64,000 nt of DNA from contig CM055196.1 of NCBI GenBank assembly GCA_029224185.1, positions 13,084,009 to 13,148,008 on the forward strand, written 5' to 3'. The notes beneath the pieces are model-generated. The model did not search any database and was not told the origin of the DNA. It saw only the letters and a program-made list of their open reading frames with translations. This DNA comes from Karalla daura (Eukaryota > Chordata > Actinopteri > Chaetodontiformes > Leiognathidae). Both the position numbers and the translations under genes were made by a program. Of the stretch, positions 1 to 13,759 are shown in pieces. Positions within the stretch are counted from its first letter, which is position 1; each line of letters begins with the position of its first letter.

Positions 1-3000
1 ATCTGGACGTGTTGGCTGGGGGGACTTCTACCAGCCCCGTTCCTGGCTGAAATCTTCAAGTGGAAAAGCAGAAAAAAAAAGTGAGGAAGGCATCAGAGAC
101 AGTGGCAAGGACACACAGCAATTAGAGAAAGTCACTGAAAACCAGCAACTAGTCTCTCTACCTGGATGCTGTAGTTGTGTCCTCCCTTCAGGCCCTCTAT
201 GACAGCAGTCATCATGTTTTGGTCGTTTTGGATTATATTAAGACTGATGTTTTTGACCAGCCGGCCTTTTTCGTAGATGTATACATAGTAAGCAGTGATA
301 TTTCCATTTGGCTCCTCTGGAGGGGTGAAGGTCACCTTCACACGGTTCACTTCCTCTGGGATAACTGAGACAGTCACATTCTTTGGAGGGTCTTTGGGTT
401 CTGGGTATATACAGAAGGAATGATAATACATAAGATATATCATGTTATATTTACAGCAGCTGAAGAAGGGAGAGGCTTTACATCACCAATCTACATACCC
501 TCTTCGAGTGTTTGAAATACAATCGGCCCAATAGACTTCCCATCACTGGCTGCATGCTCAAGTGGACCAATGAAGGCAGTGACGGTCACAGAGTAACTAG
601 TAAAAGCCGTCAAGTTAGCCACAACAACAGTTGTCAGTTCTCCTGGAGCTCGGACAATGGAGATGTTCAAATGGGGGCCTTCCACCTGGGACAACACAAG
701 GGGTTCGTTTGAGAGATGTACTTGAAAAACTCTGGAGATGTCTGGAGAAAACATGAGCATTACCTGTATGAGATATGAAGTTGGTCCAGAGAGGACAGCT
801 GGGGCGTCCCATGCGATGCGAAATCCATTGGATGTAGGGGTCACAATGAGGTCACGGGGAGGGGCATCAGGGTCTGTGGGTGGGAGGGAACAGACTTCTT
901 ACGATGTGCTAATCCACATGCTACTCTTGACTTGGACATTACAGAGTGTATGAACCTCAAAATTCTCAAACTTTTTCAGCGCCTTAACATCATCATGAAT
1001 TACACGTTCAGAAAAATACACACACAAAATGATCATTTCACGTATTTGGCACAGTGAAGGAGCTGATCCTGTTTTATGTTGATAAGGACCTAAGCATTTT
1101 ATTTCTATGAAAAGAAGAATGTTCGTCTTTCAGTCTACCTGGTGTTGTATTTTAGTCAATATAAAACTATTACATTTCAAGCATTTTCTAGTACGTTAGC
1201 CAAGATCCAAGAAATGTCAAGGATTTCAAGCATTATTCATTATCTGAAAGGCGCTATATGAATTAAACGTCATCTGTCCAGATTCTATCGTAATCCAAAT
1301 TCCAGTCACCACGACCTGCAACACCTTGCGCGTCTTGTCTGTTTGAATCTTTATCCCAGGTACTGAATTAATAAAACGGACCAGGCTGCATACATTAGCG
1401 TCATCACGGGGAGTCAGATACTGCATGACTAACACTCCCCTGGCACCACATAAAGGTCATAGCATCACCGCCGTGTTCTTACTTCCGGCCAGGGTGCGTG
1501 TATAATTCCAGCGCGTATACTCTCCGACCCCGGCGCTGGTCACCGCTGCCACTTTGAAACGATAGTGTCTGTATTTGAGGAGGGACGCCAGAGCGACGCT
1601 GTGATTCTCCTCTGTGTTGTTGGAAGCCTTCACGGACACCATGGTGTCGGATTCCACGCAGTCTGAGGTCAGCGTGTCCTCTGCGGTGGGTATGTTCGGT
1701 TCACAGGCAGCTGAGAGCAGCTGTGCAACGATGTGGTACTCTCTGAGCAGGCCGGGGATGGAGAGCGGCGGGGCCCAATGAAGAGTCACGTTGTGCGATG
1801 TGACATGAGAGACGGTGAGGAAGCGAGGCGCTGCTGGGACTGTAAATGGAGTGGGAGAGGATGGATGTAAGCATACATTCTCCCCTGAAACCACATGCAC
1901 TCATTAGATTAAGACCAAGGACCTGATTCAGACAGAGTGGAGGCAGTGCAGTTCACTTTGTCTCCAGGTCCGGCTGAGTTGACTGCGGCTACAGAGAGCG
2001 TGTACTCCTGGTCTGGTGACAGCCCAGTCACTGTGTACTCTGCAGCATGAGCCTCCCGTGTGTAGGACTGCATATCAACCTCCAGTTGGATCTCATAAAA
2101 CAGGATCTGGCCATTAGGGTTGACTGGAAGCTCCCAAGACAGCTGAACTGAATCCCAGCTCACTCCTGCGCAGGACAGGTTTCCCACAGGGTCGGACACT
2201 GCGGGCAGAAACAACGTTGTGCCACTGTAAGACTTAGATAGTGAGCACTGCTTCCCACAGTACAAGAAGAGAGAGAAACCAATTCAATTTGATCGTTTAT
2301 CTTTGCTTATTTCATCGAGAAGGCTGGGAAAAGGCTGCTGCAGACACGCTCTCTGCACAGGAATCCACGTGTGTAAACGCGCAGCCTGTTAACATTAATT
2401 CTACTCCATATTTTATGTGAGAGCAAAACAGTTTTATCTTAAAGTTACTGTCATTTTCTTTGGAGATGATATCTATTATTTATTTATGATGCTCTTATGT
2501 TCGCAAAGATGCTTTCCTTGAATTTTCCCCCTGCGGTGACAAATAAGGTATAGCGAGAATGAATTGAGCGTGGAGCACTTAAAAACACCAGTGCATTTCT
2601 AACTGCAAACTGAGAGCGGCGAGATAAATCAGCGCTGCGTCCCAGCGTGTGTAGGCAGTGTGTATTTCACCTGACTCGTTAGTGGTGAAGGTCACGGGGC
2701 TGCTGAACTGATTTCCGTGGCCCACTCTGGTGTAACTGTAAACACTGATCTCATAGGAGCTGTGAGGCCTGAAGCCCGATAGGTGCTCCGTGGTCGACGG
2801 ACCAGAGGAATTCTGCACGCATGACAATAAACACACACACACACACACACGCACACGGTAAAGAAAATAGCAGATTACATCACCCAACCTTGATCGCTGA
2901 AGTGCATCTCATGTGTATCAGCACACACATGAGCACGTGAGTCTGCATGAAGTATCCGTTGAGTGGTATCTGGAGTGTGAAATTAGAGCTATGGTATGTG

Positions 3001-4401
3001 TGATAGTGGGAATTCTTACGAAGTAGGTTTCAGGGCTGTGTGCAGGTGCGCGCGCTCGTGTGTTGTTGTTATTATAGAGTAACTTTCGGTGTGTGAAATT
3101 GACGGTACCCGGTGTGTGATGGTGTGTGTGATGAGGTCCCGGATCCTAAAGCCATACTGTAGCACTACTCCATTGGGCTCCAGAGGAGGCTCCCAGCTCA
3201 GCCACACAGAGACTGCGGTGTAGTTGTATATAGTCAGGTTACGTGGAGGGGACATGGGGCCTGAAATAAACACAAACATCAATCAGATATAGATGATGAC
3301 AGACTGAGAGAGCTTAGCAGATAGAACACTAGATAGATACTATCTGATTTCACCAGGTAAATGTTGTGTGACTAATCTGCAACACTTCTCCAAGGATATT
3401 CGCTTAAATTTGAAGAACATAGTTTTGGAGTTCATGAGTTCAATTCATGTTACAGACTTGTATTTGCAAAGCAAAACTGTGTAGTTTGCTATGCACCAGG
3501 CCAAATTCAACCAAGTATGTGAAATGGCAGGTTTGAACATGAGGAATTACTCAATTATATATAGCTTATTTTTTGGTCCAGGACAGTGGTAAACTCTACA
3601 TGCTGCCTCTGTTTTGAACAGAGCTACGCTTTTATTTTGATTGCTTTATTTGGTGAAATCGGACAGTGCATGGATACTGATGGCTTGCAGCTTCAGAGAG
3701 ACTCCAGATGGACTTTCGAGCTAACCTCCCTCGTCCGTGTGCAGCTGCAGCAGCAGACTGGGCCCCGAGCCTTTGCGCGTTGCAGCTGTAATGCTGAGGT
3801 TGTACGCCGTGTAAGGGAGCAGGTTGTTGAGCACCGACGAGGTGTTCATGGTGTACACAGTGTTGGATCCACTGGGGCCGAACAGGATGAGGCTGTACTC
3901 CGTTATCTCCCCGTTGGCCTCCAGAGGGCGCTGCCAGGCGACCGCGATGGAGGACGATGACAGGTTCCTGGTGGACACCAGCACCGGGGCCGAGCTGGGG
4001 ACTGGAGAGACACAGGTCAGCGCTGCGGTCTACGCGCCGGGCTCTCCACATGCGAACGCTGGCGTGGGCGAACTCACTGTCGTCGTCCGTCCTCAGGTAC
4101 ATGGTGCTGGTGTGGTTGTAGGCGGGGCCGGCGCCTGTTGCCGGGGTGACGGTCAGCACGTACGGGAAATACTTCCTGAGCTTGGTGAACAGGAAGACAT
4201 TGTCCGTGGTGCTGTGCTTGATTGTCTTGTTGACAGCCGGGGTCCCCTGGTTGGTGGTGGCGTCCAGAGGGATGCCAGCCTCTTGCAGCGTGAGCAGGTA
4301 GTAAGGACGCCCGTTCGGCTCCAAGGGGGGGTCCCAGCTGATGATGATGGCCGTGGAGCTGAAGATCTGAGCTGTCAGGTTTCGGACTGAGTCACTTGGC
4401 A
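1..4401 (-). CDS. ptprq: ptprq exons 21-29: FN3 domains 10-16, last exon cut by window edge
   Basis: Exons: 4,078-4,401; 3,726-4,001; 3,109-3,260 + 2,671-2,812; 1,923-2,198; 1,483-1,839; 499-873; 162-400 + 1-53. Most are single-exon FN3 domains in phase 1-1. Exon 1,483-1,839 (with the acidic, cysteine-containing insert around [19 protein letters not shown]) and exon 499-873 are longer than a standard FN3. The exon at 1-53 is incomplete; it starts at an AG acceptor (positions 55-54) and reads [17 protein letters not shown], the F-G end of the FN3 begun in 162-400. The following ectodomain, membrane and phosphatase exons are outside the window. Exon 1,923-2,198 has a weak-looking donor (GTCCTT). 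Confidence 0.92.
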
Positions 4402-7400
4402 CTGAGGAGGGAGAACGAGTGGCAAGTGTTACTATTATTACCTCCCTGTGAGGACAGCAGTTAAAAAAAAACTGAAAGCCTTCTGATGGGAGTTTACTGT
4501 ACGACGAGGCAGCAAATTAGGGCATCAATCAACCACGCATACACAGAATGTAACGCTTGAGGGAAAACGAACAGCGCACCATCATCGTTATCACCATCTG
4601 TCACGGGCATTGTCGTAATCACCGGCAGCATTATTAACAAAGTCAACAGTAGTACATCAAGGAGAGCAAACACTACACAGAATCACAGCAATGAGAAAAG
4701 TACAGTAGACAGATACAATGTCCTGTCAAACTAAAAACCCCATTGGAGGCAAAAGGAAGCATTTAGGTGGGAAACTGACACGATGAAAGGGTTGGAAAAA
4801 GAGGTGTTTGGACAGAAAATACTCATCCTGTTTTTCAGCTCAGCCCATCCCAAAACAATGCTTGTGGAGAAGAAAGGGGCAGATAAAGGGGAAATGGGAA
4901 ATTAAATAAATAACAATAAAAAAACACTTCATAGATCCATAGGATGAGTAAGGGCCAGGTGTGAGTGGGGGTCTGAGCCCAGGGGAGCGAAGAGGCCCTG
5001 GAGATCCGGAGCTTGTGCTGAGAGCGGAGCTGCTAGAGTACAGGCAGAGATATGGAGTCAGTAGTGAGCAGTGATCATTCAGGGACAGAAGATAATTCAC
5101 AAACAGCCAAAAACAGGAATCACAATGTACAAATATGAGCTGTGCATTTGTCTGAGGAGGCTCATCTGCACCATTTTTCCCAAAATCACATAAAAACTAA
5201 GAGATCCAGCTTCATATGCACCTGACATTTTTATTGTCAATATATATAAAAAAACAACTAATGCTCTTTGCAAATTTGGATTTCCATGGCAACAATGAAA
5301 TTATAGCACGAGCAGCGTGAACTTTCTCAAAGCACGTCACGCTTAGCTTTTTTTTTTCTGTCATCTTGTGGTAAATGACTCTGCGCTCTCTTTGTCTTTC
5401 TCTGTGTGTTTTATAATCCCTCACAACTTTCGTCGTGCTTAGTAAAAGGAAATGCAAACTGGCTGTCTTCACAACACAGTGTCACAGGCAGACGGAAATA
5501 GAGCCAGTTTGCCAGACGGACCGTTATCTCCTTTAACGAACAGACGGAAAGTTAGGTCTTCAATCTCAGAGTTTTTATATAATTTTATTTTCAAGATGAA
5601 GAGTGTGAAAAAAGTGTGCAGACATGTCGTCCAGCGAAAGCTAATCAGTGTATGCAAAACTAAATCTGTGTTACTCTTCTTTTCTCTTATTACGCATGTG
5701 TGTGTGTATGAGTGTGACTGACCGTCCTCCGGTAAAAACAGAGGAAGCGGCTCGCTCTGGACCCCTCCATCCCCCTGCACAGTGCTGGAAGTCATCCACA
5801 GGGTGTAGTTTGTGCCCCCAGTCAGCCCAGTGAGTGTGTAGGAGTGGGCTGACTCAGGAGAGGCTGGGGGAGGTAAGTCGGCAGTGGAAACTCTCTATGG
5901 AGGCAAAAACACCAAAATAATCATTTTAAGAAGAGCGCTGTCATCAGTTGTCGACAAATGAAATGTTACCCTCGCATCTAGCATCTCGATCAGGTGTTGA
6001 TTTATCACAGTTAATGGAGAAATGTATTAATTTATTAAGTTGATGAGAGCTGAGAGAGCCGTGAACACATCACTGTCACGGCATTAAAGGTTGATATAGA
6101 AAAACGTGTTAGTCATTAGTCACTATTAATTAGCTTTCTGTATTTCCAGACAGACACAGCAGGAATCATCCACTATTCTGATATTCACTCTGTTTTAACT
6201 GTGCCTTGGTCTCCACCTTCCCTTGCATCTTAATAATATATTTGCCTTCTTTGCCACTAAGTGCACCAGCTTGATTTACTTTCTGGTGCTGTGCAGACAG
6301 CGCGCAGGGAGTTCTGCTTGGCTAAAAACAGCTGCCTGCTGCTGGAAACAAAGTTAGATTGAGCTAAAACACCAGCTGAAAAAAAAGCTTAGTCATAGCT
6401 TAAAAGAGCCGATGAAAATTGCAAACCCTGTTGAAACATATAAATATATTGATCGAGTGCATCTTTGATTTGTTAGCCCTCTTGTTATTTCTAATTGTTG
6501 AGTGTGAGTGTGTCTGACCTGCTCAGTCACAGTGTGGTTGTGGGAGAAGAGAATAGTGTAGTGTACAATGATCCCATTGGGCTCAGCAGGTGGGTGCCAC
6601 AGCACAGTGACAGAGGACGTGGTCACATTGACGAGAGTTATGTTCTGCGGGGGGTCGAAAGGTTCTGAAACACCACAAACGTCAAGAGGTCAGGGAGGAA
6701 TTTTGATATATTGTTGCATGTGAGGATGCTTGAAAATGTAGCCAGTACCTGCATCGAGCGTGGTGAAGCTGATGTAGATCAGCACTCCTCCATCTCCCAG
6801 CCTGGTCCAGCTGGAAACCGAGGCATTGTAGCGACTCTCTGAGTCCACGTTAATAACCACTGACGTCTCCGTCACGTTCTGCCACAGCTCAGTCGTTTCA
6901 TTCCTTACAGAGGGAGGGCAACCATTTATCTTACTGCATGCTCCTCTTTCCAACAGAGAGGGTCAAATGGGCAGAAGGAAAGGCAATAAACTCACCAAAC
7001 TCTCACTACGTAATACAGTATGTCTGAGTTTGCCTCGAGCGGCGGTTGCCATGACAACTGCACCTCGTAGTCTGACAACTTCCTGGCATGGAGGAACTGT
7101 GGAGGTGTGTCTGGAGCTGGGGTGCAGGACAGAGACTTTCCAGCAACAGATAATACAAGCAGGCGTTTTTAAAAACACGTCAGGGTGAGAAAGACCTTTG
7201 GGAACGTGCCAGAGAGAAACGGAAAATCCCTGAAATGAGAACCTGGTTAGTTAAGGACGTCCTCTCAGACCTGAAGTGTGTAACTGGGGGAGGAAAAGCG
7301 AAGGGTAAAGACAGATTTCATCAGCTGCCGATCGACGTCCTGCCGTCCTCCCACTGGGGCGCGAGCTGCAAGTCAAAACAAAAACCCTCTCTCATTTCAT

Positions 7401-10400
7401 TTTGTCCCTGCTCCCCACCCGTCCATCATCTCACCATCCTCCAGGGTGGTGATGTTGAGCGGTTCGCTGCTGTAATTCCCGGGCCCGAGCCGCGTGTGAG
7501 CCTGCACCACGACGCGGTACTGCGCGTACTTCCTCAGGTGCGTGATGCGGAGGTGGTTGGCTGGGGAGGTGAGGTTCAGGTAGTGGGTGGAGTTCCACAG
7601 CTCCAGGCTGTAGTGGGTGATGACCCCGTTGGGCACCAGAGGAGGCTGCCAGGTCACGTTCACCTCACTGGGAGTGATTGACTCGAAGGCGACGCCATAC
7701 GGAGGACTTCCCGGGACTGCAGGGGGGGCGGCGGAATTGTTATTGTAATTGTAATTTTGAAAAGGAGTGAAATTGATTGCAATTCCACAACAGGAAAGGG
7801 ATTATTTGTTTATTTCTATGGATTGTATTAGTAGCACTTTATAATAACTCCTCCTTATTAAGCATGTATTGGGCAACTGTTAACTCTTAATCATTTCTCA
7901 TCAGGTTATCATTTATAGATTAATTTATAATTAAGAGTTAGTTTAACTAATGTTTAGCAAAGGTGTTAAAGAATGCTTAATAAATGCATAATAAGGAGGA
8001 GTTATTATATAGTGCTACCAATGTATTTTTAACATTCATTGTGGGGAGGCATTTACAATGTCTACACCGATCCTTCTATTGGAGAACATATATGCACATA
8101 TATATACATGTAAATACAACTCTGAATTTTAATTTTATTTCCTTTAATCTGCGTGTTGAATTTGAGATTCTGCTCAAATTCAAGAATTAAATTGAAAGTC
8201 AACTCTGAATTGTGTACAAACTATTATTTTCACTGTGAATAACTACACAGGTGGTTGCATGCATGAGGACACAGAGACGCACCGTCCTCTCCCGAGAGCA
8301 GGTACAGGGTGTCTGACGTCTGGTTTCCATTGCCGTAACGCGTATATGCCTTCACAGACACATTGTAGTAGGAGAACGGCTTCAGGTTGACCAGAGTGAC
8401 TCTGTTGGAGGATGTGTTCATCATAGCGGAGTAGGACTCGTTCTCGTACAGGACCTCGTAGTGCTGGATCACCCCGTTGGCTTTCTCTGGAGGAGACCAG
8501 GACAATGTGGCGGTGGAGGGAGTGGTGTCATCCACAGCTAGGTTCTCAGGGGGGGAGTCGGGCTCTGAGGACAAGGTGGACAGGAAGGTGAGTAACTACA
8601 GAGGAAATGATTGGATGAGTAAATGACCAATTTCATATTTTCAAACATTTATTGGTATTATCTGTGAGTTTGTGTTCAGCGCCTACCGTCTTCTAAGGTG
8701 TAAACAAAGATGTCATCTTCCTCGGACAGAGAGCTCTCTCCCACAGCTGTGGATGCAGCTACACGGAGTTTATAGCCGGTGTACTTGTCCAAATCTAGAC
8801 AGGAAATATCCTGCATTAGACTTTTATTAAAAGGATCTTAGAGCTATAGTCAGCAGCAGGAAACTGACCAATCAGAGCCATCGTCCCACCTTGTCCTAAC
8901 CCCCTTCTGTAATGTGTTAATTGAGCTTGGGGACTGGATGGGGGGTACGAGAGCAAGGAGAAACACCCATGTGGACCAATTGTCTGTGACTGGTCAGGTT
9001 CTTGCATCGCCGAGCATAGCTTTAATAACTGTGAAGAGCTGTACAGAGAAGACTACTCCACCTGTTATCAGTATGCTGGTGGAGTTGGTGTCCCACTTTA
9101 GGGCCTGGTGACTGTGCAGCTTAAGCCCATATACAGTGTAATGTGTGATCCGGCCGTTGGGGTTGAGTGGGGGCACCCAGTTCACCTGTATGGAGGTGGA
9201 GCTGATGTTTTCATAGGACACCTCCAGCACTGAGCTGGGGACTACATAGCATAGGATATAATTAGCACCAAGGGTATATTCAAAGTTTGACTTTTAACCA
9301 TCATGGCAGCACGTGATCAACCCACCCTGCTCCCGGGTCTTCTCAGAGATATCCAAGGCAGGACCCTCTCCCACGGTTGTGGACGCAGTGACTCGGAATG
9401 TGTAATCGGTGAAAGGACTCAGGTCATACACCAGGTACGACAGCTGCTCAGAAAAAACGTTCATCACCTCCTCTCTCACTGTCACACCTGAAACACAGAC
9501 GGATACGGAAGATCGCGTTGCACACACTCAATCTCTGAGCACGGGTGCAGATAGGAATCCTCGATGTGGTGCCTGTGGTCTGTGCAAAATTCACAATTTC
9601 ACAAATGGCCTCCATTCAGTTCATGGGTTGGAATGTGAATCGGGATGACAGGAAGAGGAGTGAACCTCATTGCAATTCAAATAAACTCTCCCCCAGTCAC
9701 ACAGCAGAGAGGATGTATTAAATTTTACATGGTTTTCGCTTAGGTTCCACAAAGCGAAACTTGAAATAAATCAAAATGTTTTTTTGGTTGGGTTTTGCCT
9801 CAGGTGGCATTTTACATTCATTGTTTTCCTCACAATCTCACAATTTTAGATGACTTCAAATTCACATTGAGATTCTGCATCTGATTTGCAATTTAAGATC
9901 AACAAGGATTCAAAATCAAGAACTGACTGGAGAGTCATTCTGAGTTTTGCACAGCCCCGGTGGTTAGCATGGTACCTGTGGTACCAGAAACAGCAGCACT
10001 GCGTGTTGAGAAGTGTCCCATCATGGAAGCATCGTGCGTGGACAAGCGGAGCTGGCCGGGGGTCAGGGCAGAGGGCGGGGACTCTGAGCTCGTGTCCCTG
10101 GCCTGTGAATGCGTTGTCAACCAGGGTGGGAGCGTGGCAAGAGGAGCAGAGGTGGGAGAGAAGGAAGGAGTCCCGTAGACACTAGAATCCATGTCTGTAG
10201 AGTTAGAGAGCGAGGAAGAAGCGTAGCCGGGGCTGGGCCCCTCTGTATTGGGGGCCTCAGACCGTGGTTGAGCGTCTGTGTTAGAGGCTTGGTCAGAGAT
10301 GCTGGGGGTGATCGAACCGGTCGTCGGCGTGCGATCTGAAATTGTGGCTGTGAAAGTTGGTGGCGAGGTGACGAGTCCTAGCTCGAGCTCTGCATTTCTC

Positions 10401-13400
10401 TTACGCCGCTCGGAATTGGTGGGAGGCGTCTCGTCCTCATTCAGATCAGTTGTATTCTGTGGAGAGAACAGAAAAACATCTTTCATAAGATGCAATCTAG
10501 AAGAAAGTGGTTTCCCTGTCCGTGATCAATGTACAACAAGCAATAAGCAGCACTTCTCACATGCAGATAACTGTCCATACAGAAAAAACAAAAACAGGAA
10601 TTTAATTCAAACAAAAACTGCAGCTTTACAGTTTGATTCATTAGGGGTGTGAGAATAAGAAAATGTAGCTTTAACCTCTTAAAAGTGGTGTGTGTTTTTT
10701 TTGTTGCTTTAGTTTTTCACTTCTTCTAACTTGGTGCATTGTGACGCAGTGATTCTCAGTCATTGTGTGGCTCAGTGGCCCAAACCTTCAGCGCCTCCCC
10801 GTTGTTTTCAGAAGGTGATTTGAAAAAAAAAATCCTCCCTTCAGTGTGAAAAGCACTTGCTGGTCTGGCTCCAAGGTACGTTTTAGGTGCACTGTCAGTT
10901 TACAATCTCAGCAGATCTTTTCGCTCATGAGGTGGAAATCTCCTGCCTGTGTGCCTAAGGTGTTTTAGTGCTCAGCATTTATGCACCTTAAGACCACCTG
11001 CTGATCTAAAAACAAACTGAAAACCTTCCTTTTTGATCAAGCATTTCCTTCCATGGAAATACTGCAGTGCACTATGCACTGTAAATAATTTAATGTGTGT
11101 GTCTGCGTTTATGTGCATGGATGTTCTCATGTAAAATGAACAACTGTATGAAGTTGAGAAATAGTACAAAGGAGTCTGATGGATGGGATGGGACTATTTA
11201 ATAGATGGGACTATTTTGTTCTATAGGGTGATAGTGATGTTTTTCCACAGCATTGGACTATACATATGAGAATGTAATCAATGCCTCTGTAAAATAGATT
11301 TGCAGCTTTTCCTCACAGATCTCTCTAGCTTCTTTTTGATATGTAAAATATGTGTGGGCAGGCATTCCTGATCCAATTTGATCTTTTCTTTTCTGTACAT
11401 TCAATTGAATCTGTAGTATTAAGCTGGCATGGGAAAGACCAAGTGTGGCTTCACATAGCTGTGAGGTCTGGCTCACCATTTCAGCAGTGAGGGTGATGTC
11501 CTGCAGAAGGACGTCTTCAGCCAGAACCTGCACTCGATACTGAGTGATGATGCCATTGGGCTGAGCCGGGCTTCTCCAGCTCACAAGGACTGAAACCGAA
11601 TCCTCGGCTTCTGCTCTCAGGTCCTGCACTGCACTAGGTGCTAATCACACAAACATGCATAGTCAAATAAATAAATAAATGAATAAATAAATAAAGACAG
11701 TTTATACCTGGTCAAAGATGCATGCCAGGTCCAAAAATATCATCATTTCTCATTTACAAAACTCCAGATATGGAAAAATGGGCGATTTTGACATTGTGAC
11801 ATAAAATATGAGCGTGATGAAATCAGGAAAAATGTGTTAATCCCCTTGGTTTAGGAAGGTATGCAATGCCAGGTGATCATTTATGTAAGTGGCTGCCAAA
11901 ACCATAAAAGCATAAAGCTTATGTGCGGTTGCAAGTATGAAAGACCACCAAATCTGTGCAGAGATTGATAACTCCAATAGTATTTTAAAGGGATATGAGG
12001 TTTTTCTGAAACCTGTGTTCCATAGCTTCTATGTTACAATAAGGATTCGCACACCATCAAAAAAGTGAGTGGCAGCTATTTTGATCATAACTTTTCAAGA
12101 AAATTCTGCAGGAATGGTTCACAACAATAGCTTCTCATCAGCTGTGGGAAAGTTGATCAGAAACCGACGAAGCTATTGTTTGATGAATCGTTAAACAGTA
12201 ATGACACTGGAAACAACGTGTCGAGGAACAGACATCCTCCTCACCCTCGGCAGGTGTAATCACATCCTCCTGCACTGCCGGACCCACTTCTCCAGCAGCT
12301 TTGGCTCGCACCATCACTGTGTACCTCGTGTAGGGGGTCAACCCAATGAAGGAGAACCTCATTCTGTCTCCTGTGCTGTTCTCATACATATATCCTGGTG
12401 GAGGAAGGTTAAATATGAAGGTCAAATATGACACGTATGTGTACGCATACGTTCGCAGTGACTGTATTTTACAGTTATTGTTAAATAACCTGTGGGCCCG
12501 TAAAGGTAGAGCATGTAGGTGAATCTCCCAGTGATGATTTTTGGAGAGAGCCAGGAGACAGAGATGGATCTAGAGGTCATGTTGAACACAGTGAAGTTTT
12601 GCGGCGGGTCTTCTGGGGCTGAAACACACAGAAAACTGTGTTTCACACATGCAGTGAATCCAGTATAAACCACAAACTAAATATCCAGAGGAAGTCTTTT
12701 GTGCCTCTTGTCTCTCACACCTGATTCGGGCGTGCGGAGCATGGAGGAGGCGATCTGACCCTCTCCATCAGACGTAAAGGCAGACACTTCAAATAGATAA
12801 GTGGTAAAAGGTTGCAGCTGATCCACTCCCACTGATATGGGCATGCTCCAAGAGGCCGCAGGGGGCACGGCAGAGAGGGTGATGGGCGGAGATGATGCTG
12901 TTATCTCCAGGGGACTGAGGGTCGCTCGGGACAGGATATCAGCTGCATCCTAAATGTGCAAAACCATGGCGGACATTACAGAGAAAAATATGAGGACACA
13001 GTATTATTTATAATCTAATATCTTGTGAGAACTCCTAAATTAAAATTTTTTTAGTTATATGTTGTATCTATTAGATATGTTTGCTAAAATTTAGAGAGAA
13101 GTAATCAACTGAGCAGGAATGACTTGATAAAAGGGGAGGCACTCATTCAGATTGCACACAGCAACATGTAAGGGCACGTTAGGAGGGAGGGTCATTGAAA
13201 TTACTGAATAAAATTAGCAAACACTGAAAAATTAGCTTCTAATGAGAGAAGAAGGGCAAAGAAGGGAGAAGGGCGAAGGACTGAGACGGAAGGAGTGAGA
13301 CAGTACATTGCAGTGCGGCAGCGCCCCGGTCATGATGTCCTCCGCGTTGACGTCAAACTCGCGGACCTTCTGCCCGTTGCGGACGTGTTTGGCCTTGACC

Positions 13401-13727
13401 GTGAACTTTGTGATGAGGCCGTTGATGCGGTGCGGCAGGAACCACGTGAGCACCACGAAGGTGTGGTTCTGAGCAAACGCCGTCAGGTTGGTCACCAGGC
13501 CCGGAGCTGCAGGAAAACGCACACACACACACACACACGCACACACACACACACACACATGAACATGTACACACATATCCGCTGTGTAAACAATACTAAG
13601 ACGTTGAGATTTTGAGCACGTGCGCCTGCAGAGGAACACCTACGGGACTCCGAGGTCTTTATGTACAAGGATTTGCTGAAGGCACCTGTTCCAGCGGGAG
13701 ATATGGCTGCAACCTAAAGGAAAGAGG

Positions 13728-13759
<32 letters not shown>

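Noticed and set aside
3824..4390. 188-codon plus-strand frame
   Set aside because: Lies antisense to two ptprq FN3 exons whose frames, splice sites and domain content are clear.
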